A DNA stretch of 64,000 nucleotides from Magnetospirillum gryphiswaldense MSR-1 v2. GTDB lineage: Bacteria > Pseudomonadota > Alphaproteobacteria > Rhodospirillales > Magnetospirillaceae. Every line of letters starts with the position of its first letter. Position 1 is the stretch's first letter. The notes under the pieces were generated by a model. That model saw only the letters and a program-made list of their open reading frames with translations, searched no databases and was not told where the DNA came from. The stretch is from assembly GCF_000513295.1 (NCBI RefSeq), contig NC_023065.1, positions 1,612,001 to 1,676,000 of the forward strand. Direction: 5' to 3'. Both the position numbers and the translations under genes were made by a program. Positions 44,494 to 53,144 of this stretch are shown here, in pieces.

Positions 44494-44579
44494 CCGTCAC
44501 TCCCGCGCAGGCGGGAGTCCAGAGGGTGCACCTCCGCCTTTTCCGCGACTCCTGGATACCCGCCTGCGCGGGTATGACG
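44494..44579. repeat. BIME-like pair of inverted REP sequences
   Basis: Two inverted halves of about 30 bases each form their own hairpins: CTCCCGC-GCAG-GCGGGAG (44500-44517) and ATACCCGC-CTGC-GCGGGTAT (44556-44575). Their flanks also match in inverted form (CCGTCA with TGACGA; AGTCCAG with CTGGAT). This is the CGTCA-CCCGC...GCGGG-TCCAG type repeat common in proteobacteria. It lies in the 155-base gap between convergent tadD and tadC. Confidence 0.75.
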
Positions 44580-44626
44580 ACCGAAACGAAAGGTGCGTCC
44601 GCTTCCACGTTCCTGGCTCCAGCCCC

Positions 44627-45571
44627 CTATTTCCACGCCGCCATCACCTGAATGGCCGCCGGCCCGGCGATGACGATGAACAGCACCGGCAGAAAAAACA
44701 CGATCATCGGCACGGTCAGCTTGGCCGGCAGCGACGCCGCCTTTTTCTCTGCCGCCGCCATGCGGGTTTCGCGGTTTTCCTGGGACAGCACCCGCAGCGC
44801 CTGGGCCACCGGGGTGCCGTACTTTTCCGACTGCACCAAGGCGGTACTGAGCGACTTGACCTGGGCCAAACCGGTGCGTTCGGCCAGATTGTCCCAGGCT
44901 TGGCGACGGTCGCCGAGAAAAGCCAACTCAGCCGCGGTCAGGCCGATTTCCTCGGCCAGTTCGGGGGCGCTGTTGGCCATTTCATCGGTCACCTTCAACA
45001 GTGCCGCCTCCACCGACAGTCCGGCCTCGACGCAGATGACCATCAGGTCGAGGGCGTCGGGAAAGCCGCGCGCCAGGGCCTGTTGGCGTTTTTGTACCGC
45101 ATTGGCGACCAGGATGGCCGGCAGGTAATGGCCGGCGGCGGTGCCGGCCAGCAGGATCATCGCCTTGGTCAGAAACGGCGCCTGGGCGAAGGCCGAGGCG
45201 GTATAAAGCAGGGCCAGGGCGAAGCCGGCCACCGGCCCGGCGACGCGGGCGAAAATATAGGTGACCGCCGCCGAGGGCCGGCGCCAGCCGGCCTGGCCCA
45301 GGCGCATCTTGATGGCCGGGTCGTCGATGGCCTGTTGCAGGTTAAGCCGTCCCAGCACCGATTTCATCCAACTGACCCGGCGGTTGGGCTGGAAACGCAC
45401 GCCCTTCAGGCTGTCGCGCTGGCGCGCCGACAATTCCTGGCGCCGCCGCGCCACCGCCTTCAGCCGGTTGGCCAATTGGTCGCGCGACGACAATTGCACG
45501 CCCAGGGCCATGACCGAGGCAAAGGCGGCGATGGCGGCGACGATGATGACCAATTGGGACAGGGACGGCAT
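44627..45571 (-). CDS. tadC: Tad pilus inner-membrane platform protein TadC
   Basis: This 314-residue type II secretion F-domain protein has one N-terminal and three C-terminal hydrophobic regions and the GSPII_F core (FPDALDLMVICVEAGLSVEA; VKSLSTALVQSEKYGTPVAQ). With TadB it forms the platform driven by TadA. It is the last gene of the minus-strand Tad operon, 12 bases after tadB. Confidence 0.92.
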   Translation of the reverse strand: MPSLSQLVIIVAAIAAFASVMALGVQLSSRDQLANRLKAVARRRQELSARQRDSLKGVRFQPNRRVSWMKSVLGRLNLQQAIDDPAIKMRLGQAGWRRPSAAVTYIFARVAGPVAGFALALLYTASAFAQAPFLTKAMILLAGTAAGHYLPAILVANAVQKRQQALARGFPDALDLMVICVEAGLSVEAALLKVTDEMANSAPELAEEIGLTAAELAFLGDRRQAWDNLAERTGLAQVKSLSTALVQSEKYGTPVAQALRVLSQENRETRMAAAEKKAASLPAKLTVPMIVFFLPVLFIVIAGPAAIQVMAAWK

Positions 45572-45583
45572 AGAGAGCCTCCG

Positions 45584-46552
45584 TTACAGATCGAAATTGA
45601 TCATCTTGCGCATGACCAGCGCCCCCATGCCCATCAACAGGCCGCCGCTGGCCAGCAACAGATGTCCGGTGGGGGTGGAAAACAGGATGCCGATATAATC
45701 GGGGCCGACCGCCGTCAACAGCAGCGCCACCACCACCGGCAACGAGCCGATGATCATGGCCGAGGCGGTGGCTTCCGACGAAAACGCCTTGATCTTGTCG
45801 CGCATGCGCTTGCGCGCGCGCAGCACCTCGGACAGCTTGGCCAGGGTCTCGGCCAGATTGCCGCCGGTCTGTTGCTGGATGCCCAGGACAATGGCGAAAT
45901 ACTTGAAATCGGCGGTGGGGGTGCGTTCCACCGCGCGGGCCAGGGATTCCTCCAGCGACAGGCCCAGCTTCTGCCCTTCCATGACCAGACGGAATTCCGG
46001 CCCCAGCGGCTCGGGCACCTCGCGGCCGATGATGGCCATGCATTCACCCAACGGCAGGCCCGAGCGCAAGCCGCGCACCACGATATCCAGGGCGTCGGCG
46101 AACAAGGTGGTGAAACGGGCGATGCGGCGCTTGCCCAGCCAGCCGACCAGCAGTCGCGGCAGGCCGAAGCCCAGGGATGCCGCCAACAGCGGCCCCAACA
46201 GCGGCGGCGCCTTCAGCCCCAGGGCGACCAGCCACACCAGCACGGCGATGGCCACGTTCAGCCCCAGCCACAGCCGCACATCCATGCGGATGCCGGCCCG
46301 CATCAATTGTTCACGCATTTGTCCGGCCCAGCGCCGCCCCCGGCTTTGCTCGCCGCTTTGCAGCCGGTGCAGGCTGCGGCGGCGCGGCGCGGCGGCGGCA
46401 ATTGTGCTCTTGCGCCCGACCACCTGGGCCAGACGCCGCCGCAGCCGGGCCCGCTGACCATGCAGAAGATGATTGAGCAACCAGGCGAACAACCCCAGCG
46501 CCACGAACAAGGCCAAGACCAGCAGGGCGATCACGGTGGGAAGATTAGCCAT
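45584..46552 (-). CDS. tadB: Tad pilus inner-membrane platform protein TadB
   Basis: This 322-residue protein has an N-terminal transmembrane helix (VIALLVLALFVALGLFAWLL), a cytoplasmic linker and the GSPII_F domain (FADALDIVVRGLRSGLPLGE; FAIVLGIQQQTGGNLAETLA). It pairs with TadC. ATG 46552 overlaps the tadA stop by eight bases; the longer frame up to 46933 is a tadA shadow. Confidence 0.92.
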   Translation of the reverse strand: MANLPTVIALLVLALFVALGLFAWLLNHLLHGQRARLRRRLAQVVGRKSTIAAAAPRRRSLHRLQSGEQSRGRRWAGQMREQLMRAGIRMDVRLWLGLNVAIAVLVWLVALGLKAPPLLGPLLAASLGFGLPRLLVGWLGKRRIARFTTLFADALDIVVRGLRSGLPLGECMAIIGREVPEPLGPEFRLVMEGQKLGLSLEESLARAVERTPTADFKYFAIVLGIQQQTGGNLAETLAKLSEVLRARKRMRDKIKAFSSEATASAMIIGSLPVVVALLLTAVGPDYIGILFSTPTGHLLLASGGLLMGMGALVMRKMINFDL

Positions 46553-47927
46553 GGCGATCCTCGCGCAAGGCCTCGGCCAATTCGCGGTCACGACCGAAAT
46601 AGCGGGCCTTGTCCCAAAACGCCGGACGGATGCCGGTGGGACGATGGGTGCCCAGGATACGGCCCTGGGCATCCTCGCCGTCCATGTCGAAGACGAACAG
46701 ATCCTGCAAGGTGATGACGTCACCTTCCATGCCGATGACTTCGGTGATGTGGGTGATGCGGCGGCTGCCGTCGCGCAGGCGCGACGCCTGGACGATGACG
46801 TTGACCGCCGCCGCGATCTGTTCGCGCACCGCCTTGGCCGGCAGGTTGTAGCCGCCCATGGCCACCATGTTCTCGACACGGGCCAAGGCGTCGCGCGGGG
46901 TGTTGGCGTGGATGGTGCCCATGGAGCCGTCATGGCCGGTATTCATGGCCTGCAACAGGTCGAAGGCCTCGGGGCCGCGCACCTCGCCGACGATGATGCG
47001 TTCGGGCCGCATGCGCAGGCAATTCTTGACCAGATCGCGCATGGTCACCTGCCCGGCGCCTTCCAGGTTGGGCGGGCGGGTTTCCAGGCGGACCACATGC
47101 GGCTGCTGCAATTGCAGCTCGGCGGCGTCCTCGCAGGTGACGATGCGTTCGCCTTCGTCGATATAGCGGGTCAGACAGTTGAGCAAGGTGGTCTTGCCCG
47201 AGCCGGTGCCGCCCGATACCAGGATGTTGCAGCGGCAGGCGGCGGCGATTTCCAGCACCTTGGCCCCGGCCACCGAAATGGTGCCGAAGCCGATCAGCTT
47301 GTCCAGCGTCAGCTTGTCGCGCTTGAACTTGCGGATGGTCAGGGTGGGGCCGTCCAGGGCCAAAGGCGGGACGATGACGTTGACGCGCGAGCCGTCGGCT
47401 AGACGGGCGTCGCAGATGGGGCTGCTTTCGTCCACCCGCCGCCCCACCGCCGAGACGATGCGCTGGCAGATGTTCATCAATTGGGCATTGTCGCGGAACT
47501 TGATGTCGGTGAGTTGGATGTGGCCGGCCACCTCGATATAGACCTTGCCGGCGCCGTTGACCATGATGTCGGCGATGTCGTCGCGGGCGATCAAGGGTTC
47601 CAGCGGCCCTAAGCCCAGCACGTCGTTGCAGATGTCGGTGACCACCACCTGCTGTTCCGCCGCCGACAGCACCAGACCGCGCATGGAAATGATCTCGGCG
47701 ACGATGTCCGAGATTTCCTCGCGCACGGTCTGCGGATCAAGGCGCGACAATTCCGCCGGATCGACCGAATCGATCAGGTCGTTGAAGATGGCCACCTTGA
47801 TGTCCGACAGCCGCTGGTCGTTTTCCGCCGCCTTGACCGATATCACCTTGGCCGACACCGGCGCCGCCGGCTTGGCGGCGGAGGCGGTTTGCACGGTGGG
47901 GGTGGGGGATTGGCGGCGCCCGAACAT
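46545..47927 (-). CDS. cpaF: Tad pilus assembly ATPase TadA/CpaF
   Basis: This 460-residue secretion ATPase powers Flp pilus assembly. It has the Walker A motif [12 protein letters not shown] (about residues 238-249), an Asp/His-box region (CEDAAELQL), Walker B ([17 protein letters not shown]) and the His box [15 protein letters not shown] 47927 starts [11 protein letters not shown] with GAAGGGA upstream, five bases after the TadZ stop. It overlaps tadB by eight bases. Confidence 0.95.
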   Translation of the reverse strand: MFGRRQSPTPTVQTASAAKPAAPVSAKVISVKAAENDQRLSDIKVAIFNDLIDSVDPAELSRLDPQTVREEISDIVAEIISMRGLVLSAAEQQVVVTDICNDVLGLGPLEPLIARDDIADIMVNGAGKVYIEVAGHIQLTDIKFRDNAQLMNICQRIVSAVGRRVDESSPICDARLADGSRVNVIVPPLALDGPTLTIRKFKRDKLTLDKLIGFGTISVAGAKVLEIAAACRCNILVSGGTGSGKTTLLNCLTRYIDEGERIVTCEDAAELQLQQPHVVRLETRPPNLEGAGQVTMRDLVKNCLRMRPERIIVGEVRGPEAFDLLQAMNTGHDGSMGTIHANTPRDALARVENMVAMGGYNLPAKAVREQIAAAVNVIVQASRLRDGSRRITHITEVIGMEGDVITLQDLFVFDMDGEDAQGRILGTHRPTGIRPAFWDKARYFGRDRELAEALREDRHG

Positions 47928-47932
47928 GGGAT

Positions 47933-49120
47933 TTATCCCTTCAACCACGACCACAGGGTCTTGCCGCCGCGGTCCTTGCGAGCCTGTCCGCGCCCGACCA
48001 GGGTGGCGGCCAAGCTTTCCAACTGGCCGACGATCTTGTGTCCCTTGCCCAGTTCGGCCAGTAATTGGCCGTTATTGCCGGCCTCGCCGAACAACACGCT
48101 GTCCCATGGCAGCACCAAAGCCGGAGCGACCGCCAAGGTATCGTGGAAATCCTTCACCGTCAGCTGGGTCTTGCGGCACAGGTCGAGGCCGTTGATCACC
48201 AAACGGGCCGGCGCATTGCCGTTGCGGTTGGCGGCCAGGCTTTCCAGCAACAATTTGCAGTCGCGCAACGATGCCAGATCGGGCCGCGCCACCACCACCA
48301 CCTCGTCGGCGGCGCGCAGCAAGGCTTCGGTCCACGGTGCCCACACATGCGGCAGGTCCAGCACCAAAGCGGGCGCCATACGCGCGGCCAGATCGACCAG
48401 TTGCTCGGCAGCCTCGGTTTGGATGTCCAGGCTGCGCGGGGCGGCGCCGCCCGACGGCAGCAGGCGCAGATAATCGTCGTGCACCACCAAAAAACGGTCC
48501 AGCAGCACCGAATCCAGTCGTTCCGGCTGCGCCAGCACCTCGGCGGCGCTTTGCCGGGCCTCGAGGTTGAAGGCCAGATCGGAAGCGCCGAAGGTCATAT
48601 CCAAATCCAGGTAGATGGCCTGTTCACCCAAGGCTTTGCCCATGTGCCATGCCAGATTGCGGGCGATGGTCGACGCCCCCGCCCCGCCCCGGGCCGACCA
48701 CAGCGCCGTCACCTTGCCGCGCGGTGCCGCCGCCGGATCGGCGAACAGGGCCGACACCGCCCCCGCGATTTGCCCCGGTGTCACCGGCGCCACCAGATAT
48801 TCCGACACCCCATGGCCCAGCAAGGTGCGATAAAGGCCGATATCGTTGAGACTGCCGATGACGATGACGCGGGTGCCGGGGTCGCAGACCTCGGCCAATT
48901 GTTCCAGCCGTCCCAGCATGGTGCGGTCGTCGTCGTTTTCCTCGACGATGACCACCTGGGGGGTGGGGTTATGGGCCAGATGGACGATGGCCCCGGGCAG
49001 GCCGCCGGCATGAACGCCCAGGCGCGAATGCTGCAAGGCGCGTTCGCGGCCAGCGGCGACCAAGGCGGTTTCCACCCCCGGGCTCAGGGCGAAGGCATCG
49101 ATGGTGACGCGAAACGACAT
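47933..49120 (-). CDS. cpaE: Pilus localisation protein TadZ/CpaE
   Basis: This 395-residue protein has an N-terminal atypical receiver-like domain (about residues 1-125) and a C-terminal ParA/MinD-type ATPase domain. The deviant Walker A reads SARGGAGASTIARN with no Lys between Gly and Ser. The second block DLDMTFGASDLAFNL is intact. TadZ/CpaE positions the Tad machinery at the pole. Lysine loss at this position occurs in other CpaE proteins. Confidence 0.9.
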   Translation of the reverse strand: MSFRVTIDAFALSPGVETALVAAGRERALQHSRLGVHAGGLPGAIVHLAHNPTPQVVIVEENDDDRTMLGRLEQLAEVCDPGTRVIVIGSLNDIGLYRTLLGHGVSEYLVAPVTPGQIAGAVSALFADPAAAPRGKVTALWSARGGAGASTIARNLAWHMGKALGEQAIYLDLDMTFGASDLAFNLEARQSAAEVLAQPERLDSVLLDRFLVVHDDYLRLLPSGGAAPRSLDIQTEAAEQLVDLAARMAPALVLDLPHVWAPWTEALLRAADEVVVVARPDLASLRDCKLLLESLAANRNGNAPARLVINGLDLCRKTQLTVKDFHDTLAVAPALVLPWDSVLFGEAGNNGQLLAELGKGHKIVGQLESLAATLVGRGQARKDRGGKTLWSWLKG

Positions 49121-49134
49121 CGTTCCCCCCTCCC

Positions 49135-49746
49135 CTATTTGCCGACGGTGCTGAGCGTGCCGGTGGCCCCGGTTTCCGCCGCCGACGAGGTCGCCTTGCC
49201 CTCGCCGTATTTGCCGAGGACATCGACAGCACGATTGCCGTCGCGGCCGGAAGTCTCGCGGGCGCGGACCAGATCGGCGGGGTCAGAGACCATCAGACCG
49301 ATATTGCGGGTGACCGAACAGCCGAAATTCCAGGTGTTCTGGTTGGCGCCGTCGGGATTGATGCTTTCTTCCCAGCGCCCGCATTCCGGCACCACCGCCA
49401 CCCATACCGGCACCGCCACGCTGACCGCGCCGTCACCGCTGGCGCTGATGGCCATGCGGTCGGCGGCGATGCCGTGATTTTTCAGGATATCCGCGATCTC
49501 GGCGGCCTTGTCCGCCGGACCGCTGATGGCGACAGGGGCGGCGCCGCGCCGGCCATGCTCGCGCGCCAGATCGCGCAAGGCGGCATGGTCGGACGGGCTT
49601 AACGGGCCGGGCTTGAAGCTGGCGACCAGTTCGCGCGATTCCACCTTGTTGCGGAAACGCTGGTGCGCATCATAGGTGCTCATGTCCTGGTCGGCGCAGC
49701 CGGAAAGCAGCAGGACGGCCAGGACGGGAAGAGTGAAAAAACGCAT
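49135..49746 (-). CDS. cpaD: Pilus assembly lipoprotein CpaD
   Basis: This 203-residue lipoprotein (lipobox LLSGC, Cys17) has the CpaD hallmark NFGCSVTRNIGLMVSDPADL near residue 155. CpaD associates with the CpaC secretin at the outer membrane. It sits between cpaC and cpaE, as in other alphaproteobacterial tad loci. Confidence 0.9.
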   Translation of the reverse strand: MRFFTLPVLAVLLLSGCADQDMSTYDAHQRFRNKVESRELVASFKPGPLSPSDHAALRDLAREHGRRGAAPVAISGPADKAAEIADILKNHGIAADRMAISASGDGAVSVAVPVWVAVVPECGRWEESINPDGANQNTWNFGCSVTRNIGLMVSDPADLVRARETSGRDGNRAVDVLGKYGEGKATSSAAETGATGTLSTVGK

Positions 49747-49763
49747 GATGAATTCTCCCGTTC

Positions 49764-51182
49764 CTAGCGCACCATGAAGCCGTGCGGGCCTTGCAGCTTG
49801 GGCGGCACGGCTGGCGGCGGCACATTCTTGACATAGCGTTCCTGCAACCGCCCCAACAAGATGCGGTCCATATCCGAGGACGGCGCAAAGCCGTCGCTGG
49901 GCAGGGCCATTTGCGGCTTTTCCAGGGGCTGGACGACAAAGGCCGAGACGATGACCACCAACTCGGTTTCCTTGCGCTGGAACGAGTTGGAGCGGAACAA
50001 CGTCCCCAGAATGGGGATATCCATGGCCCCAGGCATGCCCGAAAGCGTGGCGGTGATATCGTTTTGCAGCAGGCCGGCGATCATGATCGACCCACCCGAG
50101 GACATTTCCACCGTGGACGAGGCACGACGCACGGTCAGGCCGGGGATTTCAAAATTGTTGAGCTTGACCGGGGCGGTGATCTTGTCGATGGCGCTGACCT
50201 CGGTTTGCAGCTTCAGCGATATGCGGCCCGGATCCATCACCACCGGGGTGAAGTTGAGCAACACCCCGAATTGCTTGAACTCGATGGTCACCTGACCATT
50301 GTTTTCCGACACCGGAATGGGGAATTCGCCGCCGGCCAGCAGATTGGCGGTTTCCCCCGACACCGCGGTCAGGTTGGGCTCGACCAGGGTGCGGATCAGG
50401 CCTTGGCGCTCCAGCCCCGACAAGGTGGAGACCAGCGAGCCCAGGCCCGACACCGTCAACGATCCGAACAGGGCCGTGGATTGGGTCAGGCCGGTGGTGG
50501 CGGTGGTGGCCAAGGTGCCGGCGACGCCGTCGATGCCGAAGGCCTTACCCGACAGACCGACGCCCAGTTCCTTCAGCACCGTCTTTTGCATCTCGGCCAC
50601 CTTGACCTGCAACAGCACCTGACTTTCCGAGGACACTTTCAGCAGGTTGACGATACCGGCATCATCCTTGACATAGCGCCGCGCCAGGGTGCGGATTTGC
50701 ATGGCGGCGGCATCGGAACCGACACTGCCCGACAGGTAAAGCGCATCACCAATGCCCGCGACCCGCACATGGCGTTCCTCCGGCATCAATTGTTCGAGAA
50801 CCGTCTGCAAACCATCGGCGTCCAAATGGACATCGACGCTGACGCGATGCAGCACCGCGCCCGAGGACGAAAAGAAAGTGACGTCGCTTTGGCCGATGCC
50901 GCGCCCGACCAGAAAGGCCTGGGTGGGGGTCTTAACCATGACGTCGACCACATCCGGGTTGCCCACCACCACATCACGCATGGGTTGGGTCAAGATGATC
51001 TCACGCGTCTTGTGCAGGGCCATGCGCTGGGTTTCCGCCGATAGCGGCAGTCCACGGGTGACAGGGCGATTCAGCGGTTGCGACGACACCTTGCCCAAGA
51101 CCGGGGCCGGTTGCGGCAACGGCGGTTCCTGCGCCAGGGCGGGCATGGCCAGCAGCGCCAGAATGGCAATCAGGCGAATCAT
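49764..51182 (-). CDS. cpaC: Outer-membrane secretin CpaC
   Basis: This 472-residue protein has a signal peptide (MIRLIAILALLAMPALAQ) and the pilus N-domain (REIILTQPMRDVVVGNPDVV). A BON-like middle region follows, then the secretin domain (RTLVEPNLTAVSGETANLLA; GGEFPIPVSENNG; TVEMSSGGSIMIAGLLQNDI; PILGTLFRSNSFQRKETELV). It forms the pilus exit pore. Its start overlaps the cpaB stop. Confidence 0.95.
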   Translation of the reverse strand: MIRLIAILALLAMPALAQEPPLPQPAPVLGKVSSQPLNRPVTRGLPLSAETQRMALHKTREIILTQPMRDVVVGNPDVVDVMVKTPTQAFLVGRGIGQSDVTFFSSSGAVLHRVSVDVHLDADGLQTVLEQLMPEERHVRVAGIGDALYLSGSVGSDAAAMQIRTLARRYVKDDAGIVNLLKVSSESQVLLQVKVAEMQKTVLKELGVGLSGKAFGIDGVAGTLATTATTGLTQSTALFGSLTVSGLGSLVSTLSGLERQGLIRTLVEPNLTAVSGETANLLAGGEFPIPVSENNGQVTIEFKQFGVLLNFTPVVMDPGRISLKLQTEVSAIDKITAPVKLNNFEIPGLTVRRASSTVEMSSGGSIMIAGLLQNDITATLSGMPGAMDIPILGTLFRSNSFQRKETELVVIVSAFVVQPLEKPQMALPSDGFAPSSDMDRILLGRLQERYVKNVPPPAVPPKLQGPHGFMVR

Positions 51183-52045
51183 GGCGTGCCTCCGACGGCA
51201 CCGCCGCGATTGATGATGATGGACGACCCGGTGGATTTTGCCGCCGGCTTGGCGCTGCCACCGGCCAAGGCCCGCATGGCCGCCGAGGCTTGGGTGTCGG
51301 CGGTGAACGGACGCTTGGCTTGGGTGCCCGCATCCTGGGGGCCGACACCGCGCAGGATCAGCGATAATTGCCCCATCAGGCCAGCGGTCACCAGGATTTC
51401 CGCCTGATCCGGCGACACTTCCAGCGTCGCCGTCTTGCCTTGGATGGTCGGGCCGTCCTTGCCCTTGGAGAATTGCTGATCCACCGCCAGCACCTTGACG
51501 TCGGCCAGCACGGTTTCCGCCGCGTAGCGGACGATGGCGCCGCCGCCCTTGCCCGCCGCTTCCGAATCGGCGCGCTGGAAATCGGCGGCCAACACCACAT
51601 CGACGCGGTCGCCGGGGACGACGAAGCCGGACACGGCGCTGGCATTGCTGATGGCCACCGAAACCGCCCGCATGCCCGGCGCCAGCATGCCAGCCAGGAT
51701 ACCGCTGCCATCGCGGGTGAAGGTGGCCGAGGGGGTGAAGGGCTCGCCCTCGCTCAGCGGACGGCGGGCGACCGAACCGATGGCGCGGGCCTTGGGGTCG
51801 TCGCCGTCCTTGCGGGTCATGAACCGGCCAGCGTTGACCGCCGGCCAGTTTTCATAACGCAGATCGGCATCGCTCAGGGCCGAGCCGGTGGCCACGTCGC
51901 GGGCCAGGACCAGCACCTCGACGCTGTCGGCGGCCACGGTCGGACGCGCCGTACTTTGCTTGTCGGTCCACCGCTTGGCCAGCAAGGCGGTCAACCCGGC
52001 GGCCAACACCGCCACGATCACCAGGACAATCGCCAAAGGGCGCAT
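51179..52045 (-). CDS. cpaB: Pilus assembly protein CpaB (RcpC)
   Basis: This 288-residue protein has an N-terminal membrane helix (LAIVLVIVAVLAAGLTALLA) and a SAF domain (VEVLVLARDVATGSALSDAD), followed by MRAVSVAISNASAVSGFVVP and GDRVDVVL. It belongs to the periplasmic part of the Tad system. The stop overlaps the cpaC start as ATGA. Confidence 0.93.
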   Translation of the reverse strand: MRPLAIVLVIVAVLAAGLTALLAKRWTDKQSTARPTVAADSVEVLVLARDVATGSALSDADLRYENWPAVNAGRFMTRKDGDDPKARAIGSVARRPLSEGEPFTPSATFTRDGSGILAGMLAPGMRAVSVAISNASAVSGFVVPGDRVDVVLAADFQRADSEAAGKGGGAIVRYAAETVLADVKVLAVDQQFSKGKDGPTIQGKTATLEVSPDQAEILVTAGLMGQLSLILRGVGPQDAGTQAKRPFTADTQASAAMRALAGGSAKPAAKSTGSSIIINRGGAVGGTP

Positions 52046-52095
52046 GATCTATCCCTATCCCCCATCAAAGGGCGGCGGGCGCCCTTCGATCCTCT

Positions 52096-52563
52096 TCACA
52101 GATCAAGCTGCAACGGCAAAGTGCGCCACAGCCAATCCATGCCGGCGGCTGCAATGGCCAAGCCATAGGGCACTTGACCACCGGCGGCGCGTCCGCGCAA
52201 GGCCAGAACCGCCAAAGCCACGATCCCGCCGACCATGGCCATGACGAATAAAAAGCGGGGCAGCCCGACAAAACCGGTCAACAAAGCCAGAGCGGCGCAC
52301 AATTTGACGTCACCACCACCCCACACCCCCAGCGCGAACAAGGCGGCTCCGGCAGCGAAAACCGCCACCGCCGCCGCCACGTGCCAAGCCAGTTCCTGCA
52401 CCGGCCAGCCATTCGCCCCCAAAAGGATGAAGGCCGCCACCACCGCCACGCTGTCGCGGTCGGCGATGCGCAGGGCACGCATGTCGCTGATGCAAGCATC
52501 GACCAAGGCGGCGACCAGCAAACAACCGGCAAGGAGAGCGCTGAATGTGTGCAGAGTGATCAT
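52096..52563 (-). CDS. cpaA: Prepilin peptidase CpaA/TadV
   Basis: This 155-residue membrane aspartic protease processes Flp prepilin and TadE/F pseudopilins. The two catalytic aspartates lie in DACISDMRALRIADRD and GGGDVKL, separated by hydrophobic helices. ATG 52563 follows AAGGGG. It is encoded just downstream of the pilin, beyond a hairpin. Confidence 0.9.
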   Translation of the reverse strand: MITLHTFSALLAGCLLVAALVDACISDMRALRIADRDSVAVVAAFILLGANGWPVQELAWHVAAAVAVFAAGAALFALGVWGGGDVKLCAALALLTGFVGLPRFLFVMAMVGGIVALAVLALRGRAAGGQVPYGLAIAAAGMDWLWRTLPLQLDL

Positions 52564-52584
52564 CGAACCAGCCCCTTGACGCCA

Positions 52585-52615
52585 AAGCGCCGCCCGAATG
52601 AACCGGGCGGCGCTT
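52585..52615 (-). terminator. Hairpin between flp and cpaA, probable partial terminator
   Basis: Two 12-bp arms (52585-52596 and 52604-52615, AAGCGCCGCCCG and its complement) pair perfectly around a seven-base loop in the flp-cpaA gap. On the minus strand the stem is followed by only three T residues. It may cut or stabilise the transcript so that pilin exceeds the assembly proteins. Confidence 0.65.
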
Positions 52616-52653
52616 CGCAACTTGTCGTTTGACTGACGGCGCCGACCGTCGGA

Positions 52654-52833
52654 TCAGCCGCCAAGCGTGGTGGCGACGGTTTGGAACAAGGTGTTGAGGC
52701 CACCGGACAAAGCCTGCAGACCACCGATGATGACGATGGCGACCAGGGCAGCGATCAGACCGTATTCAATGGCGGTGGCGCCACGTTCGTCACGGTTCAG
52801 CTTGGTCAGCATGGTGCGGATATTGGTCAACAT
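52654..52833 (-). CDS. flp: Flp/Fap type IVb major pilin
   Basis: This 59-residue prepilin has a short basic leader and the class IVb processing site RGATAIEYGL, with the conserved Glu at +5, followed by the hydrophobic assembly helix IAALVAIVIIGGLQALSGGL. ATG 52833 has GAGGAG seven bases upstream. It is the structural subunit of the adhesive Flp pilus and has its own AT-rich promoter region. Confidence 0.95.
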   Translation of the reverse strand: MLTNIRTMLTKLNRDERGATAIEYGLIAALVAIVIIGGLQALSGGLNTLFQTVATTLGG

Positions 52834-52932
52834 GGCTTTTCTCCTCATCCCCTGATACCCATCAGGATTAATTTATCAGAACTTAATTAGCCCAGCGCCT
52901 TGCGCTACTTTGTAAGTTCTTCCGTAAGAAGA

Positions 52933-52962
52933 TTTATAACACTGTGTTTACATCGCGTTCAA
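52933..52962 (-). promoter_or_regulatory. Candidate sigma-70 promoter of flp
   Basis: On the minus strand TTGAAC (52962-52957) and TATAAA (52938-52933) are 18 bases apart, predicting a start near 52926 and a leader of about 93 bases. A TTCTT/AAGAA inverted repeat (52917-52930) overlaps the predicted start and could be an operator. An AGCGC/GCGCT hairpin (52894-52906) lies in the leader. Confidence 0.5.
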
Positions 52963-53090
52963 GATAAAAATGCATATGCCCATAGTTTTTATTCAAGCAA
53001 GTCTTATGTATTTAAAATATCATTTGGTTTTACTTTGTAAGTCATTTCACTTTTTCTTTATTTTCTTTTATATAAAATTTTATGAAAACG
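52963..53090. other. Strongly AT-rich intergenic segment upstream of flp
   Basis: Together with the promoter this fills the 311-base gap 52834-53144. The segment contains long A/T runs in a GC-rich genome. No gene is supported: the short frame from 52970 is low-complexity. It may be an UP element or a binding site for an H-NS/MucR-like silencer. Confidence 0.6.
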
Positions 53091-53097
53091 CGGAAAC

Positions 53098-53117
53098 CCG
53101 CGCCATTCCTGGCGCGG
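53098..53117 (-). terminator. Probable terminator of the tadE-tadF-tadG operon
   Basis: CCGCGCCA (53098-53105) pairs with TGGCGCGG (53110-53117) around TTCC. On the minus strand the stem lies about 30 bases after the tadG stop and is followed by GTTT and AT-rich sequence. Confidence 0.65.
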
Positions 53118-53144
53118 CACCCGCTTTCCCGCATGTTGTCGTGA

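Noticed and set aside
46553-46933. N-terminal extension of the tadB frame
   Set aside because: The 127 extra codons are a shadow of tadA; the family N-terminus starts at 46552.
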